From the NCBI GenBank assembly GCA_944474755.1, contig OX104111.1, positions 115,016,545 through 115,080,544 on the forward strand: a DNA stretch of 64,000 nt, in the 5' to 3' direction. This DNA is from Limnoperna fortunei (Eukaryota; Mollusca; Bivalvia; Mytilida; Modiolidae). Positions 22,300-34,438 of this stretch are shown piece after piece (the first letter of the stretch is position 1; each line of letters starts with the position of its first letter). The notes beneath the pieces were generated by a model. It was not told the origin of the DNA and ran no database searches. It saw only the letters and a list, made by a program, of their open reading frames with translations. The translations under genes were made by a program, and so were the position numbers.

Positions 22300-24250
22300 G
22301 TGAAATAATATATGGGAAAGATACCACGGTGCTTGTGAATAATAAAGCAGTCAGTATATGGGAAGATTCAACAGTGTGTTTGTGGAAAACATGAAAATGT
22401 GGGCATAGTGAGAACGATACATCCGTCGATTAATGTGAACAATAGTTGACATATCGTAACATTATAAATTGTTTATGTATGAAGAGTACAACATTGAACC
22501 TCTTGGAAGGCAGCAACAGTTGGCATATTTAAAAGACGGAACGGTAGACACAAACGCTACGTACTCATATAGTAGCTCCATTTTACTGTTGATATAGCCA
22601 CTATACAACAGTATTCGTAACCAAACACCATTATTGTTGACTTATGGTAACGGCACAAGTAGGCTCATGTAATGATATTACTAGACTTGTAATGCACCAC
22701 CTGACATAACAGTGCGCCAATAGCCTTACGGTAGTCTTTTCTCTTCCAAGATTGGACATTTCTGTAAACACGATAACAAATAACTGACTGGTTCTCATTA
22801 CTCACTTTCTGCTTTTATGTTGTTGTTTTCTCCTGAACTTCAGATTTTGTTGTTTGGTCTGATTCACATAGTGTTTTATAGTTTATGATCCAAAACTAAC
22901 CATTTTTAATGCAATTTCTTTTATGTATGCAGGAAGCAATTGTCGACAAAAAGATAAATAGATAAAACTCCTATTCAATAAACGAATATTATCAATGAAA
23001 ACTGAACACACGTGTAAAAACGAAACTTTCTATGCAGAATCATTCGTACTTCAATTAAGTTTTGCGTTACGAGTTTGCTAGGATGTACACATTTTTATTG
23101 TGACATGATAATATTTGGTAGAGAAGTTTTTGACGTGTCTTCTTTCCCAGATTAAAGATACTGAAATAAAAGTATTAACCTTGTGAATACGTTAGATGAT
23201 TGAGGAATAAAACCTATATCAGACATCTAATAAACTACAACATGGGCTTAGAGTATATTTTAATGTGAGTTTATGGCAAAAAAAAACAACAGTGGACACA
23301 TAGGAAGGATACAACAGTGCTTATGAGAATATATCAGTATTAGACATAAACGAAGGTTATATGAAAGGATGCTACGTATGCAGTTGATATAAAGAAACTA
23401 TTTTAAAGATTGTTACGGGAATGACACAACAACATGGGTATATATGAACATAAATGTGTTTATTGGGACGAAACAACAAACGGACATCTGTGTGCGATTC
23501 AATTTTGAGCTTACGGGACCGATTGAACACTGGACATATGCCAACAATTCAGCAGTGAACAATATAGGAAAAAATACGTTTACAACAGGCTTATTATTGT
23601 AAAGAAACATTTTCAACGGGCATACTATTGGAAAGATACATTTACAAGAGGCTTACTATTAGAAAGATACAGTTACAAGGGGCTTACTATTGGAAAGATA
23701 CATTTATAAGAGGCTTTCTATTAGTAAGATACATTTACAAGGGGCTTACTATTGGAAAGATACATTTATAAGAGGCTTGCTATAAGAAAGATACATTTAC
23801 AAGGGGCTTACTATTGGAGAGATACATTTACAAGGGGCTTACTATTGGAAAGATACATTTACAAGGGGCTTACTATTGGAGAGATACATTTACAACAGGC
23901 TTACTATTGGGAAGATACAACAATTGATGTATATATATGTAAACCAACAGCCGGCATATTATATATACAATAGCTGGCATATGATGGCAACAGAACGGTC
24001 GGCTCACGAGAAAAATTAAACAGTGGGTTTGAAAGAGAAAAAACAAAATATTGGACATATAAAATCGATACAATCGATACAACATTTAGCTTATAGGAGG
24101 AAAACAAAGTGGGATTATGGGAACGATACAACAGTTGTCATATAATAATAACATAACAGTCTGCATACGAAAACAATGCAACACTCTGCATATAGAAAAA
24201 ATACAATAGGCCTACGGGTTAATAGAAACAAAACAGTAGATATTATATTG
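22300..24250. repeat. Degenerate array around gaagatacaacagt
   Basis: About 2 kb in which variants of atgggaaagatacaacagtg recur every 25-60 bases (for example 22310, 22362, 23305, 24118). The well-ordered 31-bp array at 23595-23915 is a homogenised part of it. The open frames at 23752-24131 are readings of the repeat and not genes. Confidence 0.6.
23595..23915. repeat. 31-bp minisatellite, about ten copies
   Basis: The unit is catttacaaggggcttact followed by attggaaagata. The word catttayaag starts at 23701, 23732, 23763, 23794, 23825, 23856 and 23887, an exact 31-base period. Copies alternate between aagaggc and aaggggc variants, hinting at a 62-bp higher-order unit in the left part. Confidence 0.9.
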
Positions 24251-24761
24251 TAGAATGATAGACTTGATAGAACACGCAAATATCATCCTTTTTTAATTAA
24301 CCATATTTTAAAGATAGGCTCATAACTAAAAATCATTTTGTCTATTTAATTATTAGCATATTTTCAAATCGATATGACATGGTATACTCAAAGTCGAGCA
24401 AAAGGACAATAGCCTTACATTTCTTTAAACGTGAGAATATGCTCTATTATCAAGGTTACCTGTTGTAAATCTCTACTACGACCTTAATTTCTACCATTAT
24501 GAATTATTGAGACGTAAACTAAGACGCCCACATTGGGGACCGAAATAGTAAAGTTTACCTTTTCACTGCAGATTTATTGCATTTAAAAATCAAAACATCT
24601 GTCTAGTTTGATCTAAGCGGATTGTCATCTTGAAATAGTCAAAGTCAAATTCACTTTAAAAAATCGATCTTCTTTTTTACATTTTGAATAATGTCTAACC
24701 ATTTGCGCGGTTTGAGGTACAGCTTTTACAGTGTCCTTTTTGGGATATATATTCTGTAATA
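24251..24761. other. Unassigned stretch
   Basis: Nothing supported in this AT-rich interval. Confidence 0.4.
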
Positions 24762-25016
24762 TCGGGGGGGACTTGATGTCGGATTGCTGAAGGTAGTTGG
24801 TCTACTATTGATCACTTGGTCCGTCAACACTGAGCTTGCGGTTTCGAGACACACTACGGGTACTCGACTCCAACTGAATTGACAAGGGGTGCGACTTGAC
24901 TTACCGAAGTTGTTTTATCCGGATATTCCCGCACTCTCCTCCACCCAAAAAACTATACGCAAAAATGCAGCTAAGAAATTGCTGAAAGTGGCGTTAAACA
25001 TCATTCAGACACAACA
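24762..25016 (+). mobile_element. Diverged tRNA-derived SINE
   Basis: An old copy of the 50206 family: tggtctactattgatcactt, gtcaacactgagcttgcggt, actcgactccaactgaattg, attgctgaaagtggcgttaa. The A-box region is corrupted to atcggggggg. Confidence 0.8.
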
Positions 25017-25479
25017 ATCTGCAATATCTGGCTAAATCCCAAACATTAAAACATAGTAACATATTTGTGTGTTAATTATGAGAACAATGTTAATCAACAC
25101 AAATCACAAATGAATATAAATATACGAAATTGAATATGAACAGAAAAAAAGTGTAAAAAGAAAATTTAAGAATAAAAACAATCAAACATAATAAAACACC
25201 TAAGAACCGACACCGCTAAACCTGTGTATGTAAATTCAAATTCAATTTGTGCCCACCAAATAGAGACCTAATACTAATAAATTTTAGTAACAGAAAAAGC
25301 CATAGAGTAGAATGGTCTGTAGGAAAAATGCATTATAAATTGTTCGAGACATGTTTATATATTTATAAAACTAAAGCGGAAACGGAAGACAAACATGCGG
25401 CTAGAAAACTAAATGAAAGATAAACGATTATGTGAATGATATGAAACATGTGAAACACCGCATAGCGTGAGGCACATAA
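25017..25479. other. Unassigned stretch
   Basis: Nothing supported. Confidence 0.4.
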
Positions 25480-25800
25480 GAACAGTACAGTCCCTGGAAC
25501 GCTCAGTTAACGAATTTATCGTTTGTTTATCGTTCGTACATCATCCGTACATCGTTCGTGCATCGTGCGTATATCGTTCGTTAATGGTACCGCATAACAT
25601 AAAGTATATCGTGCATCGTTTTCTCCAGCGTGCATCGTATGGTGGATCGTTTGTTCTATCGTCCATCGTATGGATTTCCGTATATATTAGAGTATATCGC
25701 ATGGTTCATCGTACAATGTATGGTTTATCGTTTTATTACAGTTCGACGTATGGTTTTCTGTTGTATTCGCGTACATCGTATAGTGCTTGGGTAATTTTAT
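25480..25800. repeat. ATCGT short-motif array
   Basis: Repeats of catcgt, tatcgttcgt and cgtatggt every 10-15 bases (cgttcgtacatcatccgtac, cgtgcatcgtatggtggatc). It is the direct-orientation relative of 9370-9633. The 121-codon frame at 25467-25832 results from the lack of stops in the motif. Confidence 0.7.
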
Positions 25801-25829
25801 GTTACATGTACATCGTTATTTACGTTCAA

Positions 25830-27597
25830 TAAACTGCAACATTAAATAACATCTTTCTACTCTAAGGATAATAACTGTGCATTAATCGTTTCAAAATTAC
25901 TTTATAAATCACTGACGTAAAAAGTTCCTATACTTTGACACAATTTTGTATTAAACGGGATCTGATTTTTCTACATAATATAAACTGTAATATAGTCCTC
26001 AGTAAACAAGTAACAAAAATAAATCGTTAAATCAATCAATCAATCAATCAATCAATATTCATTTAAGGTCATACAATACATCGGAACGTACAAAGGTTTC
26101 ATTTAAAATCGATATAGTTCATAAGAAAAAAAACACCCTCTATCTCATGAGCTGTTTAACCGACATTGTCCTAGGGAAGATGTGTCCATTTATGTGTAAT
26201 TTATATATGCTCTTAAACGAAACAAGTTATAAACAAGTACATTGAACAGGAGAAATGATACCGTTTTTGTTAAGTTAAATAAATGCATTGATAAATTTAG
26301 AAAACAATATTTATTGCAAATGCTACAGATAAACAATAACTGCTAAACTTGTGTACAATAGCTACAGTAACGTAGCTCCGCCGAGATAAAACGATGTTCA
26401 AAGGATGCATTAATGTAGCTTTTGTGCATAATTGCACGTACGACACACTCCTATTTCAAATTGATTTTATACCTTTTTATATGCTATATTTGATTTTGAG
26501 CTGTCTAATAGATGAGTATTTGTACATATATTTACATTCTACGTACGCATGTAACAAGTGGGACTAGCATATTATGTTTGTTAAAAAATACGATTTTTTT
26601 CATCAGGACCTATGTTAGCCTTTAATTAAAGGACACATTGATGTATTTATTCGGTTGTAGGAATGAAAGATGCAGGAAAAAAGTCACTGAAAAAAGTTAC
26701 GGATAAAACGTCGCAGCAAAAAAGTCACAAGAAAAAAAGTCACATACAAAAGTAACAATTAATCAGTTGTATTGGTACTGAATGTGGTTTTTAGGTTTTT
26801 TGCAATATTTATCTTCTTGTGTACAAAAAGTAAAGTCGATATTTAAAGACGTTTAAAATTAAAATATACATTATAACAAATTAACAAAATTGTATCATAT
26901 ATAAAACAAAGGAATAAATAAGCAATTAGTAGTTCAGAAATTGGTCACACATGTACATTTTACACTACACATTATTTAATAACTAAATAACTAAAATATT
27001 GAAGTCATATTTTTGGCTTTGAATACATGTATGCTTGTATCCGAATTGCTTTAAAATTATAACATTTATCCATAATTTTTCCTGGTATGTCTAATAACAT
27101 TTTATCAAAACGACGAAATATATATACCGGCATAAGGATGATTTTTTGTCTTCACTAACAGATAGTTTACAAAAATACACGTATCTCTACCTTTTCATCC
27201 ACTAAATAAGATAATCACGTTGTCATAAAATTTACATTGTAATAAAATCACTTCAAAGAAACACGTCATCTTCTATTACCTGTGGTAATTGCAATTAACA
27301 TATAATTAACGTCTCTTACTAGTGTACCTTTGCACCCCAGGTAGATACATGAAAATGAAACTTATACATAAAATAACAAACACATTTTACATTTTCGTAT
27401 TTTCAGCTAACGTTAGAGTGCATTACGATTCACGCGACTCTTGCTTACTTTTAAGATTTTATTTTACATTGAAATTTTAAAGGAAAAACCGTATGTTTGT
27501 ATTACAAAATGCATCTATGGTCTTCTATCATTAAAGAACTGTAAAAAAGTATTTAAATACTGTGCAACTAATTAAATAAACAAAAAGAGCGTGTTCG
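25830..27597. other. Unassigned stretch with small simple repeats
   Basis: An (ATCA)n run is at 26032-26055 and a short aaaaaagtcac run at 26680-26755. No gene is supported. Confidence 0.45.
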
Positions 27598-27733
27598 ACT
27601 TCATCCCTTTTAACTTGCCGAAAGGTGGGGGTTTCCATCAGGTTCTCGCGATTCCTTCTCCGTTAAAAATTTGAGCCACCCCATCTCTTGAAAAGTGCTG
27701 AAAGTGGCTTATAACTTCAAACAAGAAATCAAA
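27598..27733 (+). mobile_element. 3' fragment of an old SINE
   Basis: Weak but ordered match to the 3' half of the 50206 family: cgaaaggtgggggtttccat, gattccttctccgttaaaaa, aagtgctgaaagtggcttat, aaacaagaaatcaaa. Confidence 0.55.
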
Positions 27734-28444
27734 TTATTAGACGTTAGAGCAAATATTTTAAGTGTATGCTTGCTACATTACGAGTATTGGAACCTCTTTG
27801 TAGCTCCGTCTATAAAAAGGTGCTACATTATTGTAGCTAATTGCTGTTATTTTTTTAGGATGATTGATTAGCGGAGATGCTATCTAACTTAATCCTCTAT
27901 GTTATAAATGCTTACGCATAGTGTCGTGCGTGACATTGCATGGTGAAAGCAAATTGTGTACTCGATTTGAATTCATGTTTGTCAGGTACTTGTTCAGGGT
28001 CGGTGATTCTTTCTGCTGTCCTATGTAAAGATTTAAAACGTTCGGTTTAAAGCTAATTTGGTATACTTTCGACAATAAAGAAGAATTAACCTTCACAACG
28101 CTACATAGAGTTTTCGATATTTACAACATGGACGAAAGAACGTCTTGCTAAAAGACACTTCTTTTAAAATCATAATTGCAAATGTATGAATTACATTATA
28201 AAGTTGATGAATCTGACATACTGTCTCTTTACGATCGGTAACAACCCGCACCAAATACATATAAACAATCATTACATGTAGATCATTTTTTAAAAAGAGA
28301 TGTCGGCAGTATTATTGAATATTAAAATAGTTTAAAGAATATACTATTATAGCTGAATATATGAAAATTTGATTGATTTATTTATTTATGGATTGCTTGG
28401 CGTCCACCAAGCAATATTTTAGCTTATATTCGGGACTTATGAAT
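27734..28444. other. Unassigned stretch
   Basis: A minus-strand frame at 27902-28096 (64 codons, protein-like composition, NLYIGQQKESPTL in it) is unassigned. At 28378-28440 is a scrap of the 2625/33465 repeat (gattgcttggcgtcc, ttagcttatattcgggac). Confidence 0.4.
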
Positions 28445-28700
28445 ATTTGAACTTACATATAAACAAACGGGACAGAATTTGTTCTTTTGGCAATTTTTGT
28501 CCACTGGACTTTTTTTTTCTTTTGACAATTTCTGTCCTCTGGACAATTTTTTTTCTCTTGACAATTTTGTCAACAGGACATTTTTTGTTCTGACAATTTT
28601 GTCACGTGACAATTTTGTCCAGTGGACAATTTTTATTTTTGGAAATTTATGTCCACTTTGTCAACTTGCTAACCTTCCGACTGAAATTTAAAACACTTTT
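28445..28700. repeat. Palindrome-rich repeat, diverged copy
   Basis: Recurring gacaattttgtcc, ctggaca and one perfect GTCACGTGAC (28601-28610). It is the diverged relative of the ordered 57-bp array at 31170-31560, and the 52-bp satellite lies between the two. Confidence 0.75.
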
Positions 28701-28869
28701 AGCTTTTACCTTTTTAATGTTTTTTGACAATTTTTTTTACGAAAGACCGACTGGTTGTATCGTACGTCCATTTATTTTATCTGCGCGTTGTCGGAATGAA
28801 AAGTATACGAAAGAGGAAAATCAAATCCTTTCTTGTTTATTAACATCCTACTACAAAAAATAATCAATA

Positions 28870-29289
28870 TAATACAAAATAAGTAATGAAAGAATTTTAT
28901 ACTGAAGATTTTTTTCCTATTTACTTGTTTCTGGAGGATATCATATCAACAAAAATGTTTAAAATCTTACGGCTCGGAAACATATTACTTATTGCGCCGT
29001 TGTTTCCTTCAATTAAATATTAATGTATAGTCCAATAAAGTGAGATATATCTTTGTTATATAAATATCTATCAATCAAGCGATTCTTCGATATCATAATA
29101 TAAATTACAACTCTTGAACTTAGCAATCATTCAAAATATAAATTAAGTCTACATGCAATGACATGTTTTCATGGAAAGTACATTGCAATCCAAAATGTAT
29201 GATAATAATAAAAAAAGGTTAAAAATCTATTAAATCTTATTAAAGTCTACAACAATTAAACAATAATGTAAAATATCTTATATTTACAG
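28870..29289. other. Unassigned stretch
   Basis: Nothing supported. Confidence 0.4.
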
Positions 29290-30670
29290 TGGTAAAACCC
29301 ACATATTGGTTGCATCTTTTGGGTATCAGGAATGATTTTCTATGTAAAATATGGTTTTAATTCCATCACTAATATCCCCAGAGTGATTTATACATAAAAG
29401 TATGGTTTTTACTTTTAAAGCTCAGGTCTCAGAATTGATATTATATGTAAAATATATTTTTTTTTTCATCACTATGGTCCCAGGAATGATTTTATATGTG
29501 AAATATTGTTTTAAATTGCATCACTTAGGTCTCCAGCGTGATTTAATATGCAAGATATTGTTTTTTATGGCATAACCAATGCTACAAGAATGATTTTATA
29601 TGTGAAACATGGCTTCTAGTTGCACTGCTTAAGTCCCGAGATTGGTTTTATATGTTAAATATGGATTGTTATTGCATCGCTTTGGTCTCCAGAGTGATTT
29701 TATATGCGACATATGATTTTTGAATACATTGCTAAAGTCTTATTAGTGATTTTATATGTTAAATATATTTTTTAATTGTATGCAGAATATGGTTTTAATT
29801 CCATCAATTGGGTCTCAGGATTGATTTTATATGTAAAATATGGTTTGGAAATTGCATGGCTAAGTTCTCCAGAGTGACTTTATATGTAAAATAGAGTTTT
29901 TTAATTTCATTGCTACAGTGTCCTTAGTGATTTTGTATGTTAAATATGGTGTTTAATTGCACCACTTAGGTCTCTAGAGTGATTTTATATGTGGAATGTG
30001 GTTTTTGATTACATTGCTTTAGTCTCATTAGAGATTTTATAGGTTAAATATAGGTATTAATTGTATTTTAAAAGTTTTAGAATTGATTTTATATGTTGAA
30101 TATGGTTTTTAATCCATCACTAGGGTGTCAGGATTGATTTTATATGTTGAATATTTAGTTTTTATGGTATTGTCAAGGTTTCAGGATTACATTTATATGT
30201 TTTTAATTGTATGGCTAGGGTCTTTGGAGAAACTTTATATGTGAAATATAGTTTTTAATTGCATAGCTTTAGTTTCTATAGGGATTTTATATCTAAAATA
30301 TTCTTTTTAATCACACGGCTAAGGTCTTCAGAGTAACTTTATATGTGGAATATGGTTTAAATTACATTGCTATAATCTCCTGATTGTTTTATATATTAAA
30401 TATAGTTCATATATGCAATATAAATGTCTCAGGATTAATTTCATATGTGAAATATGGTTTTTAATTGTATTGGTATGGGATCAGGATTAATTTTATATGT
30501 GAAATAGGTTTTTCAATTGCATTGCTTAAGTATTTGGAGTGATTTTGTATGAGAAATATGTTTTTTAATTGCATTGCAAAAGTTTCTGGAGTGATATTAT
30601 GTATTTAATATGGTTGTAATTTATATTTCTATTTTCTCAGGAGTGATTTGATATGAAGAAGAGGTTTTTT
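29290..30670. repeat. About 52-bp minisatellite, roughly 25 degenerate copies
   Basis: The unit is gattttatatgtgaaatatg plus gtttttaattgcattgctaa plus ggtctccagagt. Spacing between successive gattttatatg words is 51-53 bases (29592, 29645, 29696). Copies are individually diverged, so the array is old. It encodes nothing. Confidence 0.85.
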
Positions 30671-31169
30671 GGGGGGATTTTATGGGTGATTTGTTTTAAA
30701 TTGTCGATTTGAAGTTAAAAAAACATAATAACTTAGGATGTAGACAGCCAAGATTTGAAAATAAATTAATATTATTTAGTGTGAAATTAAGTGAAATGTA
30801 AATATTAATAAACGATTTAATGATAAAGATATACTGGCATGACAGGTGAGTTATAACAGTATTAAATAAAAATATTACAGTTTATGATTTATTCTTTTAT
30901 ATTTTTATTCTACACAAAAGTATGATTGCTCAATCATAATAACAATAACATAATAATAATAGAAATGTAGGGAGATCTACAGTCTAAATATTTAACCGCA
31001 ACGGCTTGCTATACATTTACAGAAATGCGGACGGGAAAGAAATCGCGTTCTTTAAAATAGACTGCCGTAGATTTCGTTAACTAATTTTTGGTCAACGTCT
31101 AATTGGCACTTTGAAACGAAATGATTAAATAAAGCATATATTTTGAAATTTGTACACAGGGACATTTTG
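30671..31169. other. Unassigned stretch
   Basis: Nothing supported. Confidence 0.4.
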
Positions 31170-31560
31170 TGACTTGAAAATTGAAAAGCAGAGATTTTGT
31201 CCACTGGACATTTTTGTCACGTGACTATTGAAAAGGAGAAATTTTGACAATTTTTGTCCACTGGACATTTTTGTCACGTGACAATTGAAAAGCAGAGATT
31301 TTGACAATTTTTGTCCACTGGACATTTTTGTCACGTGACATTTGAAAGCAGAGATTTTGACCGTTTTTGTCAATTTGACAAAAGCAGAGATTTGGACCGT
31401 TTTTGTCCACTTGACCAAAGCAGAGAATTTGACAATTTTTAAAGCAGAGATTTGGAAAAAATTTTGTCCCGTCAAAGCGGTCAAATTGACTGGTTTTTTG
31501 TCAAAAAGCAGAGATTTTTTCTCTCAAAAGCAGAGATTTTGACCAGAGATTTGGACTAGT
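31170..31560. repeat. 57-bp minisatellite with paired palindromes
   Basis: The unit is gacaatttttgtccactgg, acatttttgtcacgtgac, aattgaaaagcagagatttt. GTCACGTGAC starts at 31216, 31273 and 31330, an exact 57-base period, and the near-palindrome TGTCCACTGGACA recurs likewise. After 31350 the palindromes decay but aaagcagagattt continues to 31545. 57 is a multiple of three, which creates the 119-codon minus-strand frame; I do not call it a gene. Confidence 0.9.
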
Positions 31561-32234
31561 TTAAGTTAACTTTATGTTATGTTAGGACTGCACCTAACTG
31601 GATGTTGAATCAGTTTCCCCTCAGCACAAAATAACCAATTTTTAGGTACACATAAGGCGAAAGAAAAAGTTTAATGATAGTATTTTTTTATTGGAAACCG
31701 CAACAATGTTACTATTTGTAAATGACTAGCACATTTAAGTAAGGTATGAACTTCATGAAATGTATAGGAGTTTCTGCTGCAGAAACATCTTGTTTAAGAT
31801 CCAGAGTGTACATAAATTAAATGACTGGTGCATACGCATGTAAAAAAATATAGACAAGCTTGTTTAACTTTGTCGGCGTTTTCAATTGTATGACTGTAAA
31901 CGCTTTTAGCAAGAAATAAAAATAAGGTTTTAGTAAGGTCACATTAATGTTATTAATTAGTGAAGTTCCATAACAAAACACGTAGCGTTATATATGAATG
32001 ATAAAATTTACGCAAAAGATTGTGCTCCGTTATCAATTAAATTACCTTTTAAGTTATTATGTATCTAGGAAACTTAGGAATTTGTGTGATATATCTCATT
32101 TATTGGACAGAGGTGGCTGGAATGTTTCAAAGGTAAAACTTATTTTTTTTTGTTTCATTCAACTCTTCATTTATTCTTCATCAAACACAATAAATTCAAA
32201 TCCAAACACATCCTATTTTTTAAAACGTGCAGAT
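31561..32234. other. Unassigned stretch
   Basis: Nothing supported. Confidence 0.4.
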
Positions 32235-32430
32235 GCCCTCATCATTGCATGGCTAAGATCACCAGAGTAACTTGATAAGTGAAATTTAGTTTGTAATTGC
32301 CTAGCTATATTCTCTTTAGTGACTTTATATATTTAACATGGTTTTTAATTGCATCGCTAAAGTCTCATGATTGATTTTATTTGTTAAATATTGTTTTAGT
32401 TGCATTGCTTATGTTTCAGAATTCGTTTCA
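32235..32430. repeat. Second, short block of the 52-bp satellite
   Basis: About four units: gcatggctaagatcaccaga, acatggtttttaattgcatc, taaatattgttttagttgca. Separated from the main array by 1.5 kb that includes the 57-bp repeat. Confidence 0.75.
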
Positions 32431-33464
32431 TAGATTAACACAAAGCTGGAATTCAAGAGCGATAGAATACAGGTTTACAAGAACGATATAAAACGGATAT
32501 ACAAGAACGATGTAAAGCGGATAAAAAAGAACAATATCAATCAGGTACACATGTACGATGTAAAGTTGGTCATCAAGAACAGTATCAAAGAAGTATATAA
32601 GAATGAGAGTGTACAAAGACGATATGAAGGTTCTGTACATGAACGGTATGAACTACATATACCGGTCTAAAACGGGTGTATAAGAACACTATAAAGCGGG
32701 TATACAAGAACGATAAAAATCTGCTATATAACGATACTAAAAGCGGGAACTCAAGATCAATACAAAAGCGGTATAAAAGAACGATATAAAAAGGGTTTAC
32801 AAGAACGATATAAAACGGGTATACAAGAACTTTATCAGGCGGGATTACAAGAATGATATAAAACGGGTGTTTGTTTTTCAGCAATTTCTCAGCTATTTCC
32901 AATTATTAATGATAATTACATAATTATGAAGGAATTTTCTGGCATATGTTTATTTAAAGTAAACAACAAATATGTGTTGATCATCTTTATAAGGCTGTGA
33001 AAATCGATATCTTTATTACATGAACACTTTCGTATGCCTACTCTAAACGAGTACAGCTAAAAACCGCAAACACATTTTCTTCAAAATTACAGAATTTACG
33101 AATCCACGAAGTTGCAATTTTGAGTAAAACCACGAACATTGATACCCAAGAATTTAAGTACTTTCACAGTATAAAAGAACAATATAAGCCGAAATTTGAG
33201 AACGATACAGAGCGGTATACAAGAACGCTGTAAAGTGGGTAATCAAGAATAGTTTAAAGGAAGTACACCAGAACGATGCGATGAGAGTGTACAAAGACCA
33301 CATAAAGGTTATGTACAAGAACGGTATTAACTACATATAGCGATATAAAACGGGTATACAAGAACAATATAAAGCTGGAATTTAAGAGCGATACGAAACG
33401 GGAATAAAAGAACTTTTATATAGCGGGAATCGATAAGCGGCAGAAAACCTGAATGCGAGAACGA

Positions 33465-33880
33465 TATAATTGATTGATTGCTTGAATGTCTGCTTAACGT
33501 CCAGCCAGCAGTATTTCAGCTATATTCAGGACGGGAACAAGTTAAAAAAAAACAATAAATCAATGGAAAATGGGGGTGGGATTGGTCACGGGGAATACAA
33601 TTTTGACTGCCACTGGAAAAGTATGGCGTTGGTAAGGGCGGAAAATTTAGCCTTTTGTAGCGGCTACCTATGAACCTACTCTTTTTCGAAATCTACAAAA
33701 GGGGTCTTTATCGTGCAAGGAGCGTGGCACTCTCCAAACACGTTAGTTACTACGGTCCGCGGTCCTTACTATGACCTGACAACCCCCCAGCGAGAGGAAG
33801 ATCCCCTGTCCGCCACCCGGTGACGCGCTCGGCTGCTCTGTGGGTCGAGCACTGGGAACCCTCCCAGTATGGTCCCAGAG
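33465..33880 (-). mobile_element. SINE-like repeat with LINE-type 3' tail, copy B
   Basis: The better-preserved partner of 2625-2996. On the minus strand it runs from cgcgtcaccgggtggcgg through gtgccacgctccttgcac to a 3' end cctgaatatagctgaaatac, ggctggacgttaagc and caatcaatcaat. It is inserted in the 24-bp array. Confidence 0.7.
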
Positions 33881-34106
33881 AACGATATAAAGCTGGTAAT
33901 TAAGGACAATATCAATCATGTATACAAGAGCGATGTTAAGAGAATGCAAAAAGACGATATTAAAATGGTTTACAAGAACGGTTTAAGCGATATAAAGCGG
34001 GTATCCATAACCATATAAAACGTATGTACAAGAACGATATGAAACAAGTATATAAGAACGATGAAAAACAGATAAACACAAACGAAAGAAAACTGGATGC
34101 CGTTTT

Positions 34107-34190
34107 ATAAAGCGATCGTTAGCTTAGCGTGCACGTTATTCCATTTTAATTGCATGGGATAACGAGCACGTTAACTAGCGATCGCTTTAT
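34107..34190. repeat. 84-base imperfect hairpin
   Basis: ataaagcgatcgttagctta..gtgcacgttattcc pairs with ggataacgagcacgtt..aactagcgatcgctttat around a short AT-rich loop. Arms are about 35 bases with a few mismatches. The GCGATCGC-type ends are unlike the surrounding repeat, so this is probably a tiny foldback insertion. Confidence 0.75.
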
Positions 34191-34438
34191 GACAATGCAC
34201 CATGATATACAAGAACGATATTAGGCCGATATACAAAACAATATAAAGTGATTTCAAGATCTATACAAAACCGATAGACACGAAGAATAAAAATGCGCGA
34301 AATAAAACGGATAATCAAGAACGATAAAAAGTGGGTATGCAAAAACGATATCAAGCGGGTATTCAAAAGCGATACAAAATCGGCATACAAGAACGATAGA
34401 AAACTTGAATACAAGAACGTAGCAATGTTTGGTATTTG

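Larger units (their letters stand above)
32440..34420. repeat. 24-bp minisatellite, long degenerate array
   Basis: The unit is gggtatacaagaacgatataaaac with many variants. Best order is at 32790-32870, where gggtttacaag, gggtatacaag and gggattacaag follow at 24-base steps. It is interrupted by a SINE tail scrap (32866-32902), about 280 bases of unrelated DNA, the repeat at 33465-33880 and a hairpin at 34107. The 24-base period gives an eight-residue repeat (LVYPFYIV type) in minus-strand frames, which are artefacts. Confidence 0.85.

Noticed and set aside
25467..25832. 121-codon plus-strand frame
   Set aside because: It lies wholly in the ATCGT word array; composition follows the motif.
31125..31484. 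119-codon minus-strand frame with a 19-residue repeat
   Set aside because: It is exactly the 57-bp minisatellite read in frame, and the other strand is open too.
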